Assembly: GCA_023458535.1 (NCBI GenBank)
Contig: JAEWYW010000023.1
Location: 29,165 to 93,164, forward strand
Direction: 5' to 3'
DNA length: 64,000 bases
DNA from: Bacteroidota bacterium
Lineage (GTDB): Bacteria > Bacteroidota > Bacteroidia > Flavobacteriales > Weeksellaceae
Shown: piece by piece, positions 9,486 through 18,965 of the stretch
Position numbering within the stretch: the first letter of the stretch is position 1
How the letters are laid out: the number at the start of each line of letters is the position of its first letter
Program-made: the position numbers and the translations under genes
The notes under the pieces: model-generated
What the model saw: the letters and a program-made list of their open reading frames with translations, nothing else
The model's database searches: none
Told to the model about the DNA's origin: nothing

Positions 9486-10247
9486 ATGATATTTAGTACA
9501 AAGAAAGAAAAGAAATACACTTACAATGTTGCCGGTGAAGGTCGTCCATTGGTGTTGCTACACGGTTTAATGGGTGGACTGAGTAATTTTGATAAAATGA
9601 TGGATTACTTTTCAGATAGGGGTTATCAGGTTTTCGTACCTCAACTTCCTATTTACGATTTACCTGTACTCAATACCAATCTTACTACCATTGCGAAATA
9701 CGTTATTAAATTTATTGAAACGTATATCTCAGGACCAGTTACCATTGTTGGAAACTCTATGGGTGGACATGTAGGTTTAATTTTAACATTGGCCAGACCA
9801 GATTTGGTAGAAAATTTAGTTTTAACAGGAAGCTCGGGCCTTTACGAAAGAACGTTTGGAGACAGTTTCCCGCGTAAAAGCGATAAGGATTATATTAAAA
9901 AGAAAACCCAAGAGGTCTTTTACAATCCCGACGTAGCCACAGATGATCTTGTGGATGAGGTTTTCGCGGTGGTAAATGATAGAATGAAAGGCATTAAAAC
10001 AGTGATGCTCGCGCGAAGCGCCATTAAACACAATATGCTGAATGATTTGCCAAAAATCACCTGTCCAACCTGCATTATTTGGGGAAAACAAGACAACGTA
10101 ACACCACCGGAAGTAGCAGAAGATATGCATAAATACATTCCTAATTCGGATTTATTTTGGATAGACCACTGCGGACATGCTGCCATGATGGAGAAACCCG
10201 ATGAGTTTAATGAAATACTCTACAACTGGTTAAAAGACAAACATTAA
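9486..10247 (+). CDS. Alpha/beta hydrolase
   Basis: A 253-residue cytoplasmic alpha/beta-hydrolase fold protein. It shows the oxyanion-loop motif HGLMG at 26-30 and the nucleophile elbow GNSMGG with Ser91. Probable catalytic Asp203 is in WGKQDNVTP and His231 in DHCGHAAM, so the full Ser-Asp-His triad is present. The substrate cannot be read from sequence; relatives include esterases and MhpC-like C-C bond hydrolases. It is divergent from mraZ and probably cotranscribed weakly or not at all with engB, because a terminator hairpin follows at 10255-10285. Confidence 0.85.
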   Translation: MIFSTKKEKKYTYNVAGEGRPLVLLHGLMGGLSNFDKMMDYFSDRGYQVFVPQLPIYDLPVLNTNLTTIAKYVIKFIETYISGPVTIVGNSMGGHVGLILTLARPDLVENLVLTGSSGLYERTFGDSFPRKSDKDYIKKKTQEVFYNPDVATDDLVDEVFAVVNDRMKGIKTVMLARSAIKHNMLNDLPKITCPTCIIWGKQDNVTPPEVAEDMHKYIPNSDLFWIDHCGHAAMMEKPDEFNEILYNWLKDKH

Positions 10248-10254
10248 AATACTC

Positions 10255-10285
10255 AACCATTAAGACAGATTTTTACTTAATGGTT
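10255..10285 (+). terminator. Rho-independent terminator after hydrolase
   Basis: A 10-bp perfect stem, AACCATTAAG paired with CTTAATGGTT, with an 11-base loop, followed by a run of T. It lies 8 bases past the hydrolase stop. Confidence 0.85.
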
Positions 10286-10304
10286 TTTTTATACCTTTAC
10301 TATT

Positions 10305-10928
10305 ATGATAATAAAATCTGCTGAATTTGTAAAAAGCAGCGGCAAATGGCAGGAATGTCCAGACCCTCAATTTCCAGAGTATGCTTTTATTGGGAGATCT
10401 AACGTAGGTAAATCTTCATTGATTAATGCAATGCTAAACAGAAAAGATTTGGCTAAAACCTCTGGCACCCCAGGAAAGACCCAACTAATCAATAGCTTTT
10501 TGATAAACGGTGATTGGTACCTTACAGATTTGCCAGGTTATGGCTTCGCAAGGGTGTCGAAAGTGCAGCGTAAAGATTTTGAGAAGCTCATTACCAACTA
10601 CATTTTGAATAGAAGAAACCTCGTCAACTTATTTATATTGATAGATATAAGACACAGTCCCCAAAAAATAGATTTAGAATTTATACAATGGGTGGGCGAA
10701 AGTGGGATTCCTTTTTCTATTGTATTTACGAAAGCAGATAAAATGAAACCCAATGCAGCGATAAGCAATGTGGAAGCATATAAAACTGAACTTCACAAAA
10801 CTTGGGAAGACTTACCAGAAATTTATGTTACCTCAGCAGAAAAAAAAGAGGGAGGTGACGAAATTCTCAAGTTTATAGATACCACTAACGCTTTTCTAAA
10901 AAATAACCATATATCTTTTGATGAATAA
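10305..10928 (+). CDS. engB: Ribosome biogenesis GTPase EngB/YsxC
   Basis: A 207-residue TRAFAC-class GTPase needed for large ribosomal subunit assembly. GTP-binding motifs are G1 GRSNVGKSS at 30-38, G3 DLPGYGFA at about 75-82 and G4 TKAD at 142-145. Length and the N-terminal FVKSSGKWQECP segment match EngB. It overlaps the following elaA-like gene by 8 bases, which suggests translational coupling. Confidence 0.96.
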   Translation: MIIKSAEFVKSSGKWQECPDPQFPEYAFIGRSNVGKSSLINAMLNRKDLAKTSGTPGKTQLINSFLINGDWYLTDLPGYGFARVSKVQRKDFEKLITNYILNRRNLVNLFILIDIRHSPQKIDLEFIQWVGESGIPFSIVFTKADKMKPNAAISNVEAYKTELHKTWEDLPEIYVTSAEKKEGGDEILKFIDTTNAFLKNNHISFDE

Positions 10929-11370
10929 CATTATTTGGAAAATAAAATCTTTCGACGAACTCACAACACTCGAGCTTTATAAAATCATTCAGGCACGGAT
11001 TAATGTTTTTGTAATTGAGCAGGACTGCACCTACCCCGATTGTGATGATAAAGACCAAGTAGCCTTACACATTTGGGCAGAAAAAGAGGGTGATATTTTA
11101 GCCTATTGTCGAATTTTTGATAAAGGGATAAAATACGATGAAACCTCGATCGGGAGAGTGCTTTCAACTGAAAAAGCGCGGGGAACTGGTGTGGGCAGAC
11201 AATTGGTCGATTTTGCAGTAAAAACGATTGAAAATAGATTTCACACTTCTTCAATCAGAATATCGGCACAAGATTATTTATTAAAATTTTATTCGGGATT
11301 TGGTTTTATTCCAACCGATAAAAAATATCTAGAAGACACCTTGCCCCACACAGAAATGTATCGACCATAA
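10921..11370 (+). CDS. elaA: ElaA-like GNAT acetyltransferase
   Basis: A 149-residue GCN5-related N-acetyltransferase. The N-terminal segment with LYKIIQARINVFVIEQDC matches ElaA proteins, and the acetyl-CoA loop region reads STEKARGTGVGRQLV. I use ATG 10921 rather than the TTG one codon upstream. The acceptor substrate is unknown. The stop is followed at once by a bidirectional terminator shared with the convergent cupin gene. Confidence 0.85.
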   Translation: MNNIIWKIKSFDELTTLELYKIIQARINVFVIEQDCTYPDCDDKDQVALHIWAEKEGDILAYCRIFDKGIKYDETSIGRVLSTEKARGTGVGRQLVDFAVKTIENRFHTSSIRISAQDYLLKFYSGFGFIPTDKKYLEDTLPHTEMYRP

Positions 11371-11400
11371 AAAAACCGAAGAAACATCTTCGGTTTTTTT
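11371..11400. terminator. Bidirectional terminator between elaA and the cupin gene
   Basis: ACCGAAGA (11375-11382), loop AACA, TCTTCGGT (11387-11394), flanked by A-run on the left and T-run on the right. It can terminate both the plus-strand elaA and the minus-strand JmjC-like gene. Confidence 0.9.
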
Positions 11401-12285
11401 TTATTTTTTAGGGAGCCCTTTTTTCAAAGCTTCATTAGCGTTTTCAACTGCCTTTTTTTCCTTCCAGTCCATATACTTTTTTTTGTATCGCTTCTTCATG
11501 AAGTTATCAAAGTTGCGTTGTACCGCCAAATTCCACAATGAGTGGGTTTTCACACTCCAAGATTTGTCCCACGCTCTTAATGAAATTGAGAAACTGCCGT
11601 CTAAATACTTCATCCAGTGCCACCAACCTGTCGGCATAAATAATGTGTCGCCATGCTCTAGGAAGCACTCAATACCTTCCACTCCATCCAGTGCTGGGAA
11701 TTTTGTAAAGTCAGGATGTTCGATATCATAATCTTCCAATGCATAGGTTGAATATGGTATTTTGTAAAGCCTTTCTTTCCATTTGTAATCGAACAGTAAA
11801 ATATGTTTTCTACCGTTAAAATGAGTATGGAAAATATGCGCCATGTCTATATCATAATGCAAAAAGGTCACTGACCCTTTTCCACCAAAAAACATACTTG
11901 GATATTTATCTAAAAAACCACCCATTAAATTTTTAGGGGAGATATAATCTTCTAATAAGTTTGGAGCATGCTTGATAGGATCGAACAGAAAAATTCTTAA
12001 ATCGGTAGGTTCTTTTTGAATGAGATCTATATAATCTGCAAACTTCATCTCTGTAGTAGGAGCATTAATAGGTGCTGCAGGATCTGCTTTAGCACTGTCA
12101 TACAACGGGACTTTTACATCTCCCACTGCCTGCTTCATGTAATCCATGGTCCATTTCTGGTAGGCTGGCCATTTACGAGCCATATTTTTGATAACAACGG
12201 GTTTTCTTGCCTTTAAATATTTCTCCTGAAACTCCTCCTGAGAGATATCTTCAACAACGTCTATAGGTTTTAGGATAATACCCAT
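11401..12285 (-). CDS. JmjC/cupin_8-like Fe(II)/2-oxoglutarate oxygenase
   Basis: A 294-residue cupin-fold protein of the cupin_8 (JmjC-like) group. Metal-binding residues are visible as H143 and D145 in FLHYDIDMAH and H223 in MPTGWWHW, the His-X-Asp...His facial triad. A lysine or threonine for 2-oxoglutarate, expected in HFNGRKHILLF, is plausible. Family members hydroxylate protein or peptide side chains; the target here is unknown. The C-terminal 50 residues are rich in Lys and Glu and probably helical. A -7 box (12308-12315) precedes it. Confidence 0.85.
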   Translation of the reverse strand: MGIILKPIDVVEDISQEEFQEKYLKARKPVVIKNMARKWPAYQKWTMDYMKQAVGDVKVPLYDSAKADPAAPINAPTTEMKFADYIDLIQKEPTDLRIFLFDPIKHAPNLLEDYISPKNLMGGFLDKYPSMFFGGKGSVTFLHYDIDMAHIFHTHFNGRKHILLFDYKWKERLYKIPYSTYALEDYDIEHPDFTKFPALDGVEGIECFLEHGDTLFMPTGWWHWMKYLDGSFSISLRAWDKSWSVKTHSLWNLAVQRNFDNFMKKRYKKKYMDWKEKKAVENANEALKKGLPKK

Positions 12286-12307
12286 TTTAATAGATTTTTT
12301 AAGGTTA

Positions 12308-12315
12308 CAAAATTA
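12308..12315 (-). promoter_or_regulatory. -7 box for JmjC-like gene
   Basis: Minus-strand TAATTTTG, a TAnnTTTG match, 22 bases before the ATG at 12285. No -33 TTG is obvious. Confidence 0.45.
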
Positions 12316-12440
12316 TTAAATAATTGTTTATTAAATTAAGTTTAACATTATTTTAATCTATTGTAATAGTTTGCAAAGCCAATAAAATATCATGAAATAA
12401 AATATTATCACTAAATATCTAGTTATTAGCTTATTTGATG

Positions 12441-12448
12441 TACTTTTG
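12441..12448 (+). promoter_or_regulatory. -7 box for outer-membrane barrel gene
   Basis: TACTTTTG (TAnnTTTG) is 66 bases upstream of the ATG at 12515. Together with the divergent box at 12308-12315 it accounts for the 229-base intergenic region, which holds nothing else I can identify. Confidence 0.45.
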
Positions 12449-12514
12449 GAGAATTAATCTTCTTTTTTGCTGTAACGAACACTACGGATTGATTACTTAT
12501 TAAAAAAAACATCT

Positions 12515-15196
12515 ATGAAATTTAGGTTTACCTTACTTCTTCTATTATTTTCATTTTTTGCATGGGCACAGAAAACGGTATCTGGAAAAGTGACAGATCA
12601 GGACGGTGCTCCATTACCAAGTGCTAGTGTAACTGTTGAAGAGCCAGGGCAGGACGCCATATTAGCCTATTCTATAACCAATTCTAAAGGCGAATTTAAA
12701 GTTACTTTTACCAGCGGAATGCAGAATGTGGATTTAAAAATTAAAGCATTCAACCAAAAGACACTTGTAAGGTCTGTAAGCAATAGCGACCAAGTTCTTA
12801 ATTTCAAAATGGAATCTGAAGCGACAGAAATTAAGGAAGTTCAACTAAAAACAAAGATGATTACTGCTAAAGGCGATACCATCTCTTATGATTTAAAAGC
12901 TTTCGACAGTAAGGCTGATCGAACGTTGGCTGATGTAATGAAAAAAATACCTGGTATTGAAGTGAATGCTGATGGTAGCATCCTTTATCAAGGAAATGCA
13001 ATTAATAAATTTTATGTCAATGGAAAAGACTTAATGGAAGGCGGTTACGGAACCATTAACAACTCCCTGCCCAAAGATGCTGTTGCAAAAGTAGAGGTAT
13101 TAGAAAACCACCAACCCATTAAAATGTTGAAAGACAAAATTCCATCCGACCAGGCCGCAATCAATATTAAACTAAAAAATTCGGTGACGATGACAGGGCG
13201 TGGAGAAGTAGGAAGTGGTTTCCTTGAACCATGGCTGTGGAATGTTAAGCTGACGCCTATGTTTTTTGGAAAAAATTCTCAGTGGGTGCTCAACTACAAG
13301 ACCAATAATGTGGGCGAACAGGTAGAAAATGAAGGCAATATTTTAAGCTTTGGCAGCGGTTGGGAAGGCCGAAGAATGAACGCATCACAAAACGACTGGC
13401 TGAATGTGGAAAATGCTTACACCCCAAATCTTCCTGTAAAAAGATACCTCATGAACAATGTGCATTATCTTTCTGCAAATTATTTAACAAGCCCCTTCAA
13501 AAACAAGGAATGGGAACTTAAACTCAACGCCAACTATACCAATAATACAGTTGACCGAGAAGATCGAATAGAGACAACCTATTATAATCCCGATGGAGAT
13601 GTCAAATCTGTTGTCAACACTGCCGTACAAAACAGATTTTTCACAGATAAGCTCAAGGGCGAAATCATTTTCACTAAAAATGCCAAAAAAGGTTTCTTTA
13701 AAAATACGACCAGTTTCACACAATTCTGGAATGCGGACAGAGCCTTAGTTACTCGTGATAATACAACTGCTAATGAAGCGATAGAATCTCCAACATCTTC
13801 TTTTCAGAACTCTTTGAGTACCATTCTTCCATGGAAGGAAAAAATGATCAATATTAAATCTTTCATTAATTACCAAGATGATCAACAAACTTTAGAGATA
13901 AAACCCGCAAATTATCTAAACTTTGATTTTATTAACACTGATGCAAGCTCTGTTGTACAAAATTTCAGAATTAAGGATTTCGAAGCCAACCATTCTGCCA
14001 ACATAAGTTTTACAAAAAAGGGTTGGACCTTCACACCAGAGGTGGGACTGAACTTTAATACCAAAACAATGACATCAGAACTGCTCGGTTTTACAGATTT
14101 ATCGCTGAGAGACATGTTTTCTAATGATATTAAATTTACAGAAACAATTCCGTATGGTAGTCTGGGCATCAATTTTAAAAATGAATCTTGGAGTTTATTT
14201 GCCAATATTCCTGTGAACTTTAATTCTATTTCTATTGAAGATTTAAATACCTATAGAAATGTGGACAAATCCCTTTCAAAAATTACAATAGAGCCTAATT
14301 TGTTTGCACAATATTCTTTTGCATCTTTCTGGAAAGCTTCACTAACAGGATCTATTAACAACACTTTTGGTGATATTAACTCTGCGTATGCAGGAACTAT
14401 TCTTCTTTCGCCGACAAACATAAATGCGATGGATCCCAAAAATCCTATTCCAGAGACCAATACCAAATCTGTTGGAAGTAGAATTGAATACAGAAATCCG
14501 TTGAATAACCTGTTTTTCAATGTGAATTATAGAATATCCAACATCAATAACAACCTTATTTCGTCAAGACAAATTAATGATTTAGGATTTATATCTACAA
14601 AGTTTACAGAATTGGATAATGACAGAACAACAAACGGTTTAAGTGCGGAGATAGGTAAGTATTTTCCAAAATTCAAATCTAATTTATCGGTGAGTTACAG
14701 CAATCAAACCACAAACTCTCAAGTATTTTTAGATGACAGACTGCTGGACAATAAAAATAATTCTCAGAGCACCTCTTTAAAATTCAATAATACTTATTTC
14801 TCATGGTTGAGTTTAGATTATAATATGTCTTTCTCTTGGAACAACCAACGAAATAAAGACATCAACCTTAACGAAAATATTTTCAGAACACAGGGTTATA
14901 ATCATAATTTATCGGTGTATGGTTATCCTTTAGAGAATCATACTATTGGTTTTTATTGGGATCAGGTGAACAGTATTAATGGGGATATGCATCTTAAAAA
15001 TGGATTTTTTGATCTGTCTTACCAATATTCGTGGAGTAAGAAGAAAGTAGATTTTGAGCTTAAATGGTTAAACATCGCCAACACCAAAGTATTTGAGAAT
15101 TATACCGTGAATACAAATTTTAATACAGCTTCGTACACTAGAGTTCAGCTTCGTCCATCACAAGTAATGCTGACAGTAAAATTTAATTTTAAATAG
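12515..15196 (+). CDS. Outer-membrane beta-barrel protein with CarboxypepD-like domain
   Basis: An 893-residue exported protein. The signal peptide is about 1-18 (ends FFAWA/Q). A carboxypeptidase regulatory-like beta-sandwich follows (VSGKVTDQDGAPLPSASV). A plug-like region includes DVMKKIPGIEV and KDAVAKVEVLENHQP, and a long barrel rich in aromatic and Asn residues ends in phenylalanine (VKFNFK). This matches the outer-membrane beta-barrel / TonB-dependent receptor-like family common in Bacteroidetes, usually without a paired SusD. No SusD-like gene is adjacent, so the transported or bound ligand is unknown. Confidence 0.85.
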   Translation: MKFRFTLLLLLFSFFAWAQKTVSGKVTDQDGAPLPSASVTVEEPGQDAILAYSITNSKGEFKVTFTSGMQNVDLKIKAFNQKTLVRSVSNSDQVLNFKMESEATEIKEVQLKTKMITAKGDTISYDLKAFDSKADRTLADVMKKIPGIEVNADGSILYQGNAINKFYVNGKDLMEGGYGTINNSLPKDAVAKVEVLENHQPIKMLKDKIPSDQAAINIKLKNSVTMTGRGEVGSGFLEPWLWNVKLTPMFFGKNSQWVLNYKTNNVGEQVENEGNILSFGSGWEGRRMNASQNDWLNVENAYTPNLPVKRYLMNNVHYLSANYLTSPFKNKEWELKLNANYTNNTVDREDRIETTYYNPDGDVKSVVNTAVQNRFFTDKLKGEIIFTKNAKKGFFKNTTSFTQFWNADRALVTRDNTTANEAIESPTSSFQNSLSTILPWKEKMINIKSFINYQDDQQTLEIKPANYLNFDFINTDASSVVQNFRIKDFEANHSANISFTKKGWTFTPEVGLNFNTKTMTSELLGFTDLSLRDMFSNDIKFTETIPYGSLGINFKNESWSLFANIPVNFNSISIEDLNTYRNVDKSLSKITIEPNLFAQYSFASFWKASLTGSINNTFGDINSAYAGTILLSPTNINAMDPKNPIPETNTKSVGSRIEYRNPLNNLFFNVNYRISNINNNLISSRQINDLGFISTKFTELDNDRTTNGLSAEIGKYFPKFKSNLSVSYSNQTTNSQVFLDDRLLDNKNNSQSTSLKFNNTYFSWLSLDYNMSFSWNNQRNKDINLNENIFRTQGYNHNLSVYGYPLENHTIGFYWDQVNSINGDMHLKNGFFDLSYQYSWSKKKVDFELKWLNIANTKVFENYTVNTNFNTASYTRVQLRPSQVMLTVKFNFK

Positions 15197-15210
15197 AATT
15201 TATGATAAGG

Positions 15211-15255
15211 TAAAATCAGTATCGGCGAGCCAGAGGCTCGCCGATACTGATTTTA
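15211..15255. terminator. Long perfect hairpin between convergent genes
   Basis: A 21-bp perfect inverted repeat (15211-15231 and 15235-15255) around a 3-base loop AGA, with a GC-rich core CGGCGAGCC. It sits between the convergent barrel gene and surE, 14 bases from each stop. A bidirectional terminator is likely, although the stem is much longer than the other terminators and the T-tract is only TTTTA. Confidence 0.7.
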
Positions 15256-15268
15256 AAACAAATAATTC

Positions 15269-16033
15269 TTAATGATATTCAGATCTCAACTGGTCAATAT
15301 ATTCATACGCCGTAAGATCAAACTTTACAGGCACAATAGAGATGTAGCCATCCGTTAAAGCAGTTTCGTCGGCGTCTTCAGACTCGTCCATATTATTGAA
15401 ATACCCCGTTAACCAATAGTATTTTTTGCCATGAGGGTTTACCCTTTCATCAAAAGACTCTTCCCATTTCGCATCGGCTTGCTTACAAATTTTAATACCT
15501 TTTATTTCCTCCTTGGGAAGCTTTGGGATATTCACATTCAACACCACACCTTTAGGCATCGGATTTTCCAGAGTTTTTCTCACTATGGTCTGTATATAAT
15601 CTTTCGCTTGCGAAAAATCTGCTTCCCAACTGAAATCTAATAAAGAAAAACCTATTGCGGGTAAACCCTCTACACCAGCCTCTACTGCTGCAGACATCGT
15701 CCCAGAATAAATAACATTGATGGAGGAATTGGCTCCGTGATTAATCCCGGACACCACGATATCTGGTCGGCGTGTTAGTATTTTATCCAAAGCCATTTTT
15801 ACACAATCTACAGGAGTTCCACTGCAAGAAAAATCTCTCTGTGGACCGTCCAAATGTACTTCTTCAAAACTTAGGGTAGAATTAATGGTAATGGCATGTC
15901 CTTTCCCGCTTTGCGGCGAATTGGGTGCAACCACAACCACCTCACCAATTTCGTTCATAAAGCTTACCAGGTTTCTTACACCAGGCGCTGTTATTCCATC
16001 ATCATTGGTTACCAAAATCAATGGTCTTTCCAT
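15269..16033 (-). CDS. surE: 5'/3'-nucleotidase SurE
   Basis: A 254-residue SurE-family metal-dependent nucleoside monophosphate phosphatase. The N-terminal LVTNDDGI motif (Asp11, Asp12) binds metal. APNSPQSGKGHAIT and the SGINHGANSSINVIYSGT block complete the active site. Length is standard. It is divergent from the Prc protease gene with a 132-base spacer. Confidence 0.96.
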   Translation of the reverse strand: MERPLILVTNDDGITAPGVRNLVSFMNEIGEVVVVAPNSPQSGKGHAITINSTLSFEEVHLDGPQRDFSCSGTPVDCVKMALDKILTRRPDIVVSGINHGANSSINVIYSGTMSAAVEAGVEGLPAIGFSLLDFSWEADFSQAKDYIQTIVRKTLENPMPKGVVLNVNIPKLPKEEIKGIKICKQADAKWEESFDERVNPHGKKYYWLTGYFNNMDESEDADETALTDGYISIVPVKFDLTAYEYIDQLRSEYH

Positions 16034-16165
16034 AAAAATATATTTTCTGTAAAAATACTTAAAAAGTATTCGTAAATTGTAATTAAGGTATTAATTTTGA
16101 TTTTATGTATTTTCGTGTAACAAAAGCACGTTTTGTGTCAACCAATAGATTTATAAAAATTATTT

Positions 16166-18292
16166 ATGTTTAAAAAATTTAAACTCAATACACTGTTGTT
16201 AATGCTCCCATTAACGACATTAATTTTCTGCTTCAATGCACCTAAAAATGATGAGGAGAAAATGCAAACCATTATGGTGAGCGTAAAAAATACTTTATCT
16301 TATCTTCACTATAGTCCTAAAGCCATTAACGACGCTTATTCTAAAGATGTTTTTAAGTTGTACTTTGAAATGATAGATCCGCCGAAAAGATTCTTTATGA
16401 AATCGGACATTGATGAGTTTGCAAAATACGATACAAAACTGGATGATGCTTTAAACAAAGGTGATCTTACCTTCTTCAAATTGGTAAATGATAGATATAC
16501 GCAGCGTTTGAACGAAATTGAGGTGATTACAAAAGATATTTTGAGCAAACCTATCAATTTAGATGAAGATGAAACCTATATTCTAGATTATAAAACAGCT
16601 AAAAATCCGGCCAGCAAACAGGAAATGACTAATGAATGGAGAAAATTTATTAAGTATTTTATTTTGCAGGAAATGGAAACCATGACTTCTAAAGAAGAAG
16701 CCCAACAAAAGAAAAAAGATTCTGTGGTGGCCAATAAATTAAAAGATACCATTAAAGTTGAAAAACTGACAATGGATCAAAAGAAAATTAAGGCTACGGG
16801 TGAGGCAAAAGATTATTTCGACGTTTTCCTAAAAAGACTTCGTAAGAGAAAAACCATGGACTGGTTCTCACAATATATGAATGCTTATACAGAGGTTTTC
16901 GATCCTCATACCAATTATTTTTCGCCTAAAGATAAAGATGAGTTCGACACACAATTTAAAGGAAAAGTAATTGGTATTGGTGCAATTATTCAGGAGAAAA
17001 AAGGTGATTTGTATTTAGGAGCTTTAACTATTGGTGCACCAGCATGGAAATCTAAGCAACTTTCCGAAGGTGATAAAATTTTAAAAGTAAAATCTAAACC
17101 TAAAGAAGAAGCGGTTAATGTTTTGGGAATGCTTTCTGATGAAGCCGTAAGATTAATTCGTGGTGAAAAAGGAACACCTGTAACTTTAACGGTGCAGAAA
17201 AAAGACGGAACCATCCGCGAAGTAACCATGGTTCGTGAAGAAGTAGCAATTGAAGATACCTTTGCAAAAAGCATCATCGTCAACTATCCCAACGGTAAAA
17301 AATACGGCCTGATCAGTTTACCAAGCTTTAATGCAGATTTCGACGATCCCTCTGGAAGAAATGCCTCAGACGATATCAAGAATGAAATTATAAAACTGAA
17401 AGCTCAAAATATTGAAGGAATTATTTTAGATTTAAGATTTAATGGAGGTGGCTCTCTTACGGAAGTTGGAGATATCATGAGCTTGTTTATGAATGCCGGT
17501 CCTTATGTTCAGGTACGAGATGGAAATGGTAAGATTCAAACTTTAAAGAGTAAATCCAATTCACCAATTTGGACGGGTCCTCTGGTAATTATGCAAAATG
17601 AATTATCAGCATCTGCTTCAGAAATCTTAGCGGGTCAGATGCAGGATTATGGACGAGCAGTAGTCTTAGGTTCACCACAGTCTTTTGGTAAAGGCACCGT
17701 GCAAACATTTGTAGATTTGAATAGATTTTTAAATACCGAAGACGATTTCGGGTCGTTGAAACTTACCATTCAGAAGTTTTACAGAATCTCTGGAGAATCT
17801 ACTCAGAGAAAAGGTATTGAATCTGATGTTAAGATGAAAGATTTATTCTCCTACGCAGAAGTGGGTGAGCGTTATGATGATTATGCGTTGGCTTGGGACA
17901 AAATTCCTGGTGTCAATTATCAAAAGATGAATATTCTAGACATTCCTGCTTTACAGAAAAGCAGCGATGCGAGAATGGCTAAAAATAAAGATTATCAGTT
18001 ATTAATTGAATCTGCAGAGTGGAGAGAGCAATTGGATAAAGAAAAAACCATTTCGCTTAACCAAACCAAATTTGCAGAAATTATGAAACAGAGAAAAGCG
18101 CAAATTGAGAAATTCAAACCTATAGAAAAATACAATATTGGTGCAGTATTCACTCAGTTCCCTAAAGACCTGGAGCGAGAGAAAAAAGATGAAGCTTTCA
18201 AAAAGAAAAATGAAAACTGGATTAAAACACTAAAACGCGATGTGTATTTGCAAGAAGCCATCAATATTATTTCTGAAATAAAGCCTAGTTAG
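16166..18292 (+). CDS. prc: Tail-specific carboxy-terminal processing protease (Prc/S41)
   Basis: A 708-residue periplasmic S41-family protease. It has an N-terminal hydrophobic segment (residues 9-25), an N-terminal helical domain with DPHTNYFSPKDKDEF, a PDZ domain at about 245-330 and the S41 core. The catalytic dyad fits Ser483 in SASASEI and Lys509 in FGKGTVQ, with Asp494 in MQDYGRA. The spacing equals the E. coli Tsp Ser430-Asp441-Lys455 arrangement plus one residue. Prc trims C-termini of periplasmic proteins and controls cell-wall hydrolases in other bacteria. Confidence 0.94.
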   Translation: MFKKFKLNTLLLMLPLTTLIFCFNAPKNDEEKMQTIMVSVKNTLSYLHYSPKAINDAYSKDVFKLYFEMIDPPKRFFMKSDIDEFAKYDTKLDDALNKGDLTFFKLVNDRYTQRLNEIEVITKDILSKPINLDEDETYILDYKTAKNPASKQEMTNEWRKFIKYFILQEMETMTSKEEAQQKKKDSVVANKLKDTIKVEKLTMDQKKIKATGEAKDYFDVFLKRLRKRKTMDWFSQYMNAYTEVFDPHTNYFSPKDKDEFDTQFKGKVIGIGAIIQEKKGDLYLGALTIGAPAWKSKQLSEGDKILKVKSKPKEEAVNVLGMLSDEAVRLIRGEKGTPVTLTVQKKDGTIREVTMVREEVAIEDTFAKSIIVNYPNGKKYGLISLPSFNADFDDPSGRNASDDIKNEIIKLKAQNIEGIILDLRFNGGGSLTEVGDIMSLFMNAGPYVQVRDGNGKIQTLKSKSNSPIWTGPLVIMQNELSASASEILAGQMQDYGRAVVLGSPQSFGKGTVQTFVDLNRFLNTEDDFGSLKLTIQKFYRISGESTQRKGIESDVKMKDLFSYAEVGERYDDYALAWDKIPGVNYQKMNILDIPALQKSSDARMAKNKDYQLLIESAEWREQLDKEKTISLNQTKFAEIMKQRKAQIEKFKPIEKYNIGAVFTQFPKDLEREKKDEAFKKKNENWIKTLKRDVYLQEAINIISEIKPS

Positions 18293-18303
18293 GTCTGAAA
18301 AAA

Positions 18304-18353
18304 CATCAATAAAAAAACGCTGGAAAAAACTTTCCAGCGTTTTTTTATTGATG
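18304..18353. terminator. Bidirectional terminator prc / sodC
   Basis: A perfect 23-bp stem (18304-18326 and 18331-18353) with loop AAAC. The core is ACGCTGGAAA / TTTCCAGCGT, flanked by A7 and T7. It serves prc (plus) and the convergent sodC (minus). Confidence 0.92.
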
Positions 18354-18356
18354 AGA

Positions 18357-18860
18357 TTACTTAATCTCCACACAACCTACTCTTCCACCAGCATTACCTG
18401 TAGGTTGAGTTTTAAAATCATCCTTATCTGCATGTATAATGATGCTCTTTCCTATGATGTTTTTTGAAGGATCTTTACAGCCCATGCACCACTTGTCTGT
18501 TCTGAAGGTTAAAGTAGCTGTACCATCTGTTTTGGCGTTCAAATTACCAATATCACCCATGTGGAAATGCCCTACACCCCACTTTCCATGGTCATGTCCA
18601 CCAGGATTCCAGTGTCCACCTGCAGAAGATGCGTCAGTTGCGGAGCAATCTCCTTTCTCATGAATGTGGATGGCATGAGGACCAGAAGTAAGTTTATAAG
18701 CATTTACTTCCATAATCACTTCCTTTCCGGATTGCTTAAGGTTTACAATACCTTGCGTTTCAGTGCCACTCTTCGGCATTATGGTATAGGTTTTAGCCGT
18801 TCCGCATGAAACAGCCACCATTGCTACACCAGCCACCAGTAAAATTTTTGATAATTTCAT
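18357..18860 (-). CDS. sodC: Cu/Zn superoxide dismutase, probable lipoprotein
   Basis: A 167-residue SodC. The signal sequence ends VAVSC with Cys19, a probable though imperfect lipobox. Metal ligands are recognisable: H65 and H67 in IHIHEKGDC, H83 in GGHWNP, a histidine at 89-91, H100 and D103 in GHFHMGDIGN, and H143 in IIIHADKDD. Cys72 and Cys163 would form the structural disulphide. An additional WCMGC motif (Cys125, Cys128) is not part of the usual fold. It detoxifies superoxide in the periplasm. Confidence 0.94.
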   Translation of the reverse strand: MKLSKILLVAGVAMVAVSCGTAKTYTIMPKSGTETQGIVNLKQSGKEVIMEVNAYKLTSGPHAIHIHEKGDCSATDASSAGGHWNPGGHDHGKWGVGHFHMGDIGNLNAKTDGTATLTFRTDKWCMGCKDPSKNIIGKSIIIHADKDDFKTQPTGNAGGRVGCVEIK

Positions 18861-18965
18861 TTCTTAATAATTTTGATTGTCTTAAAATTACTAATTATTT
18901 TTTGAATTGGCTTGAATACAGAAATAACGATTCGGCATTCATTTTCAACCATTCGGCAAATTATT

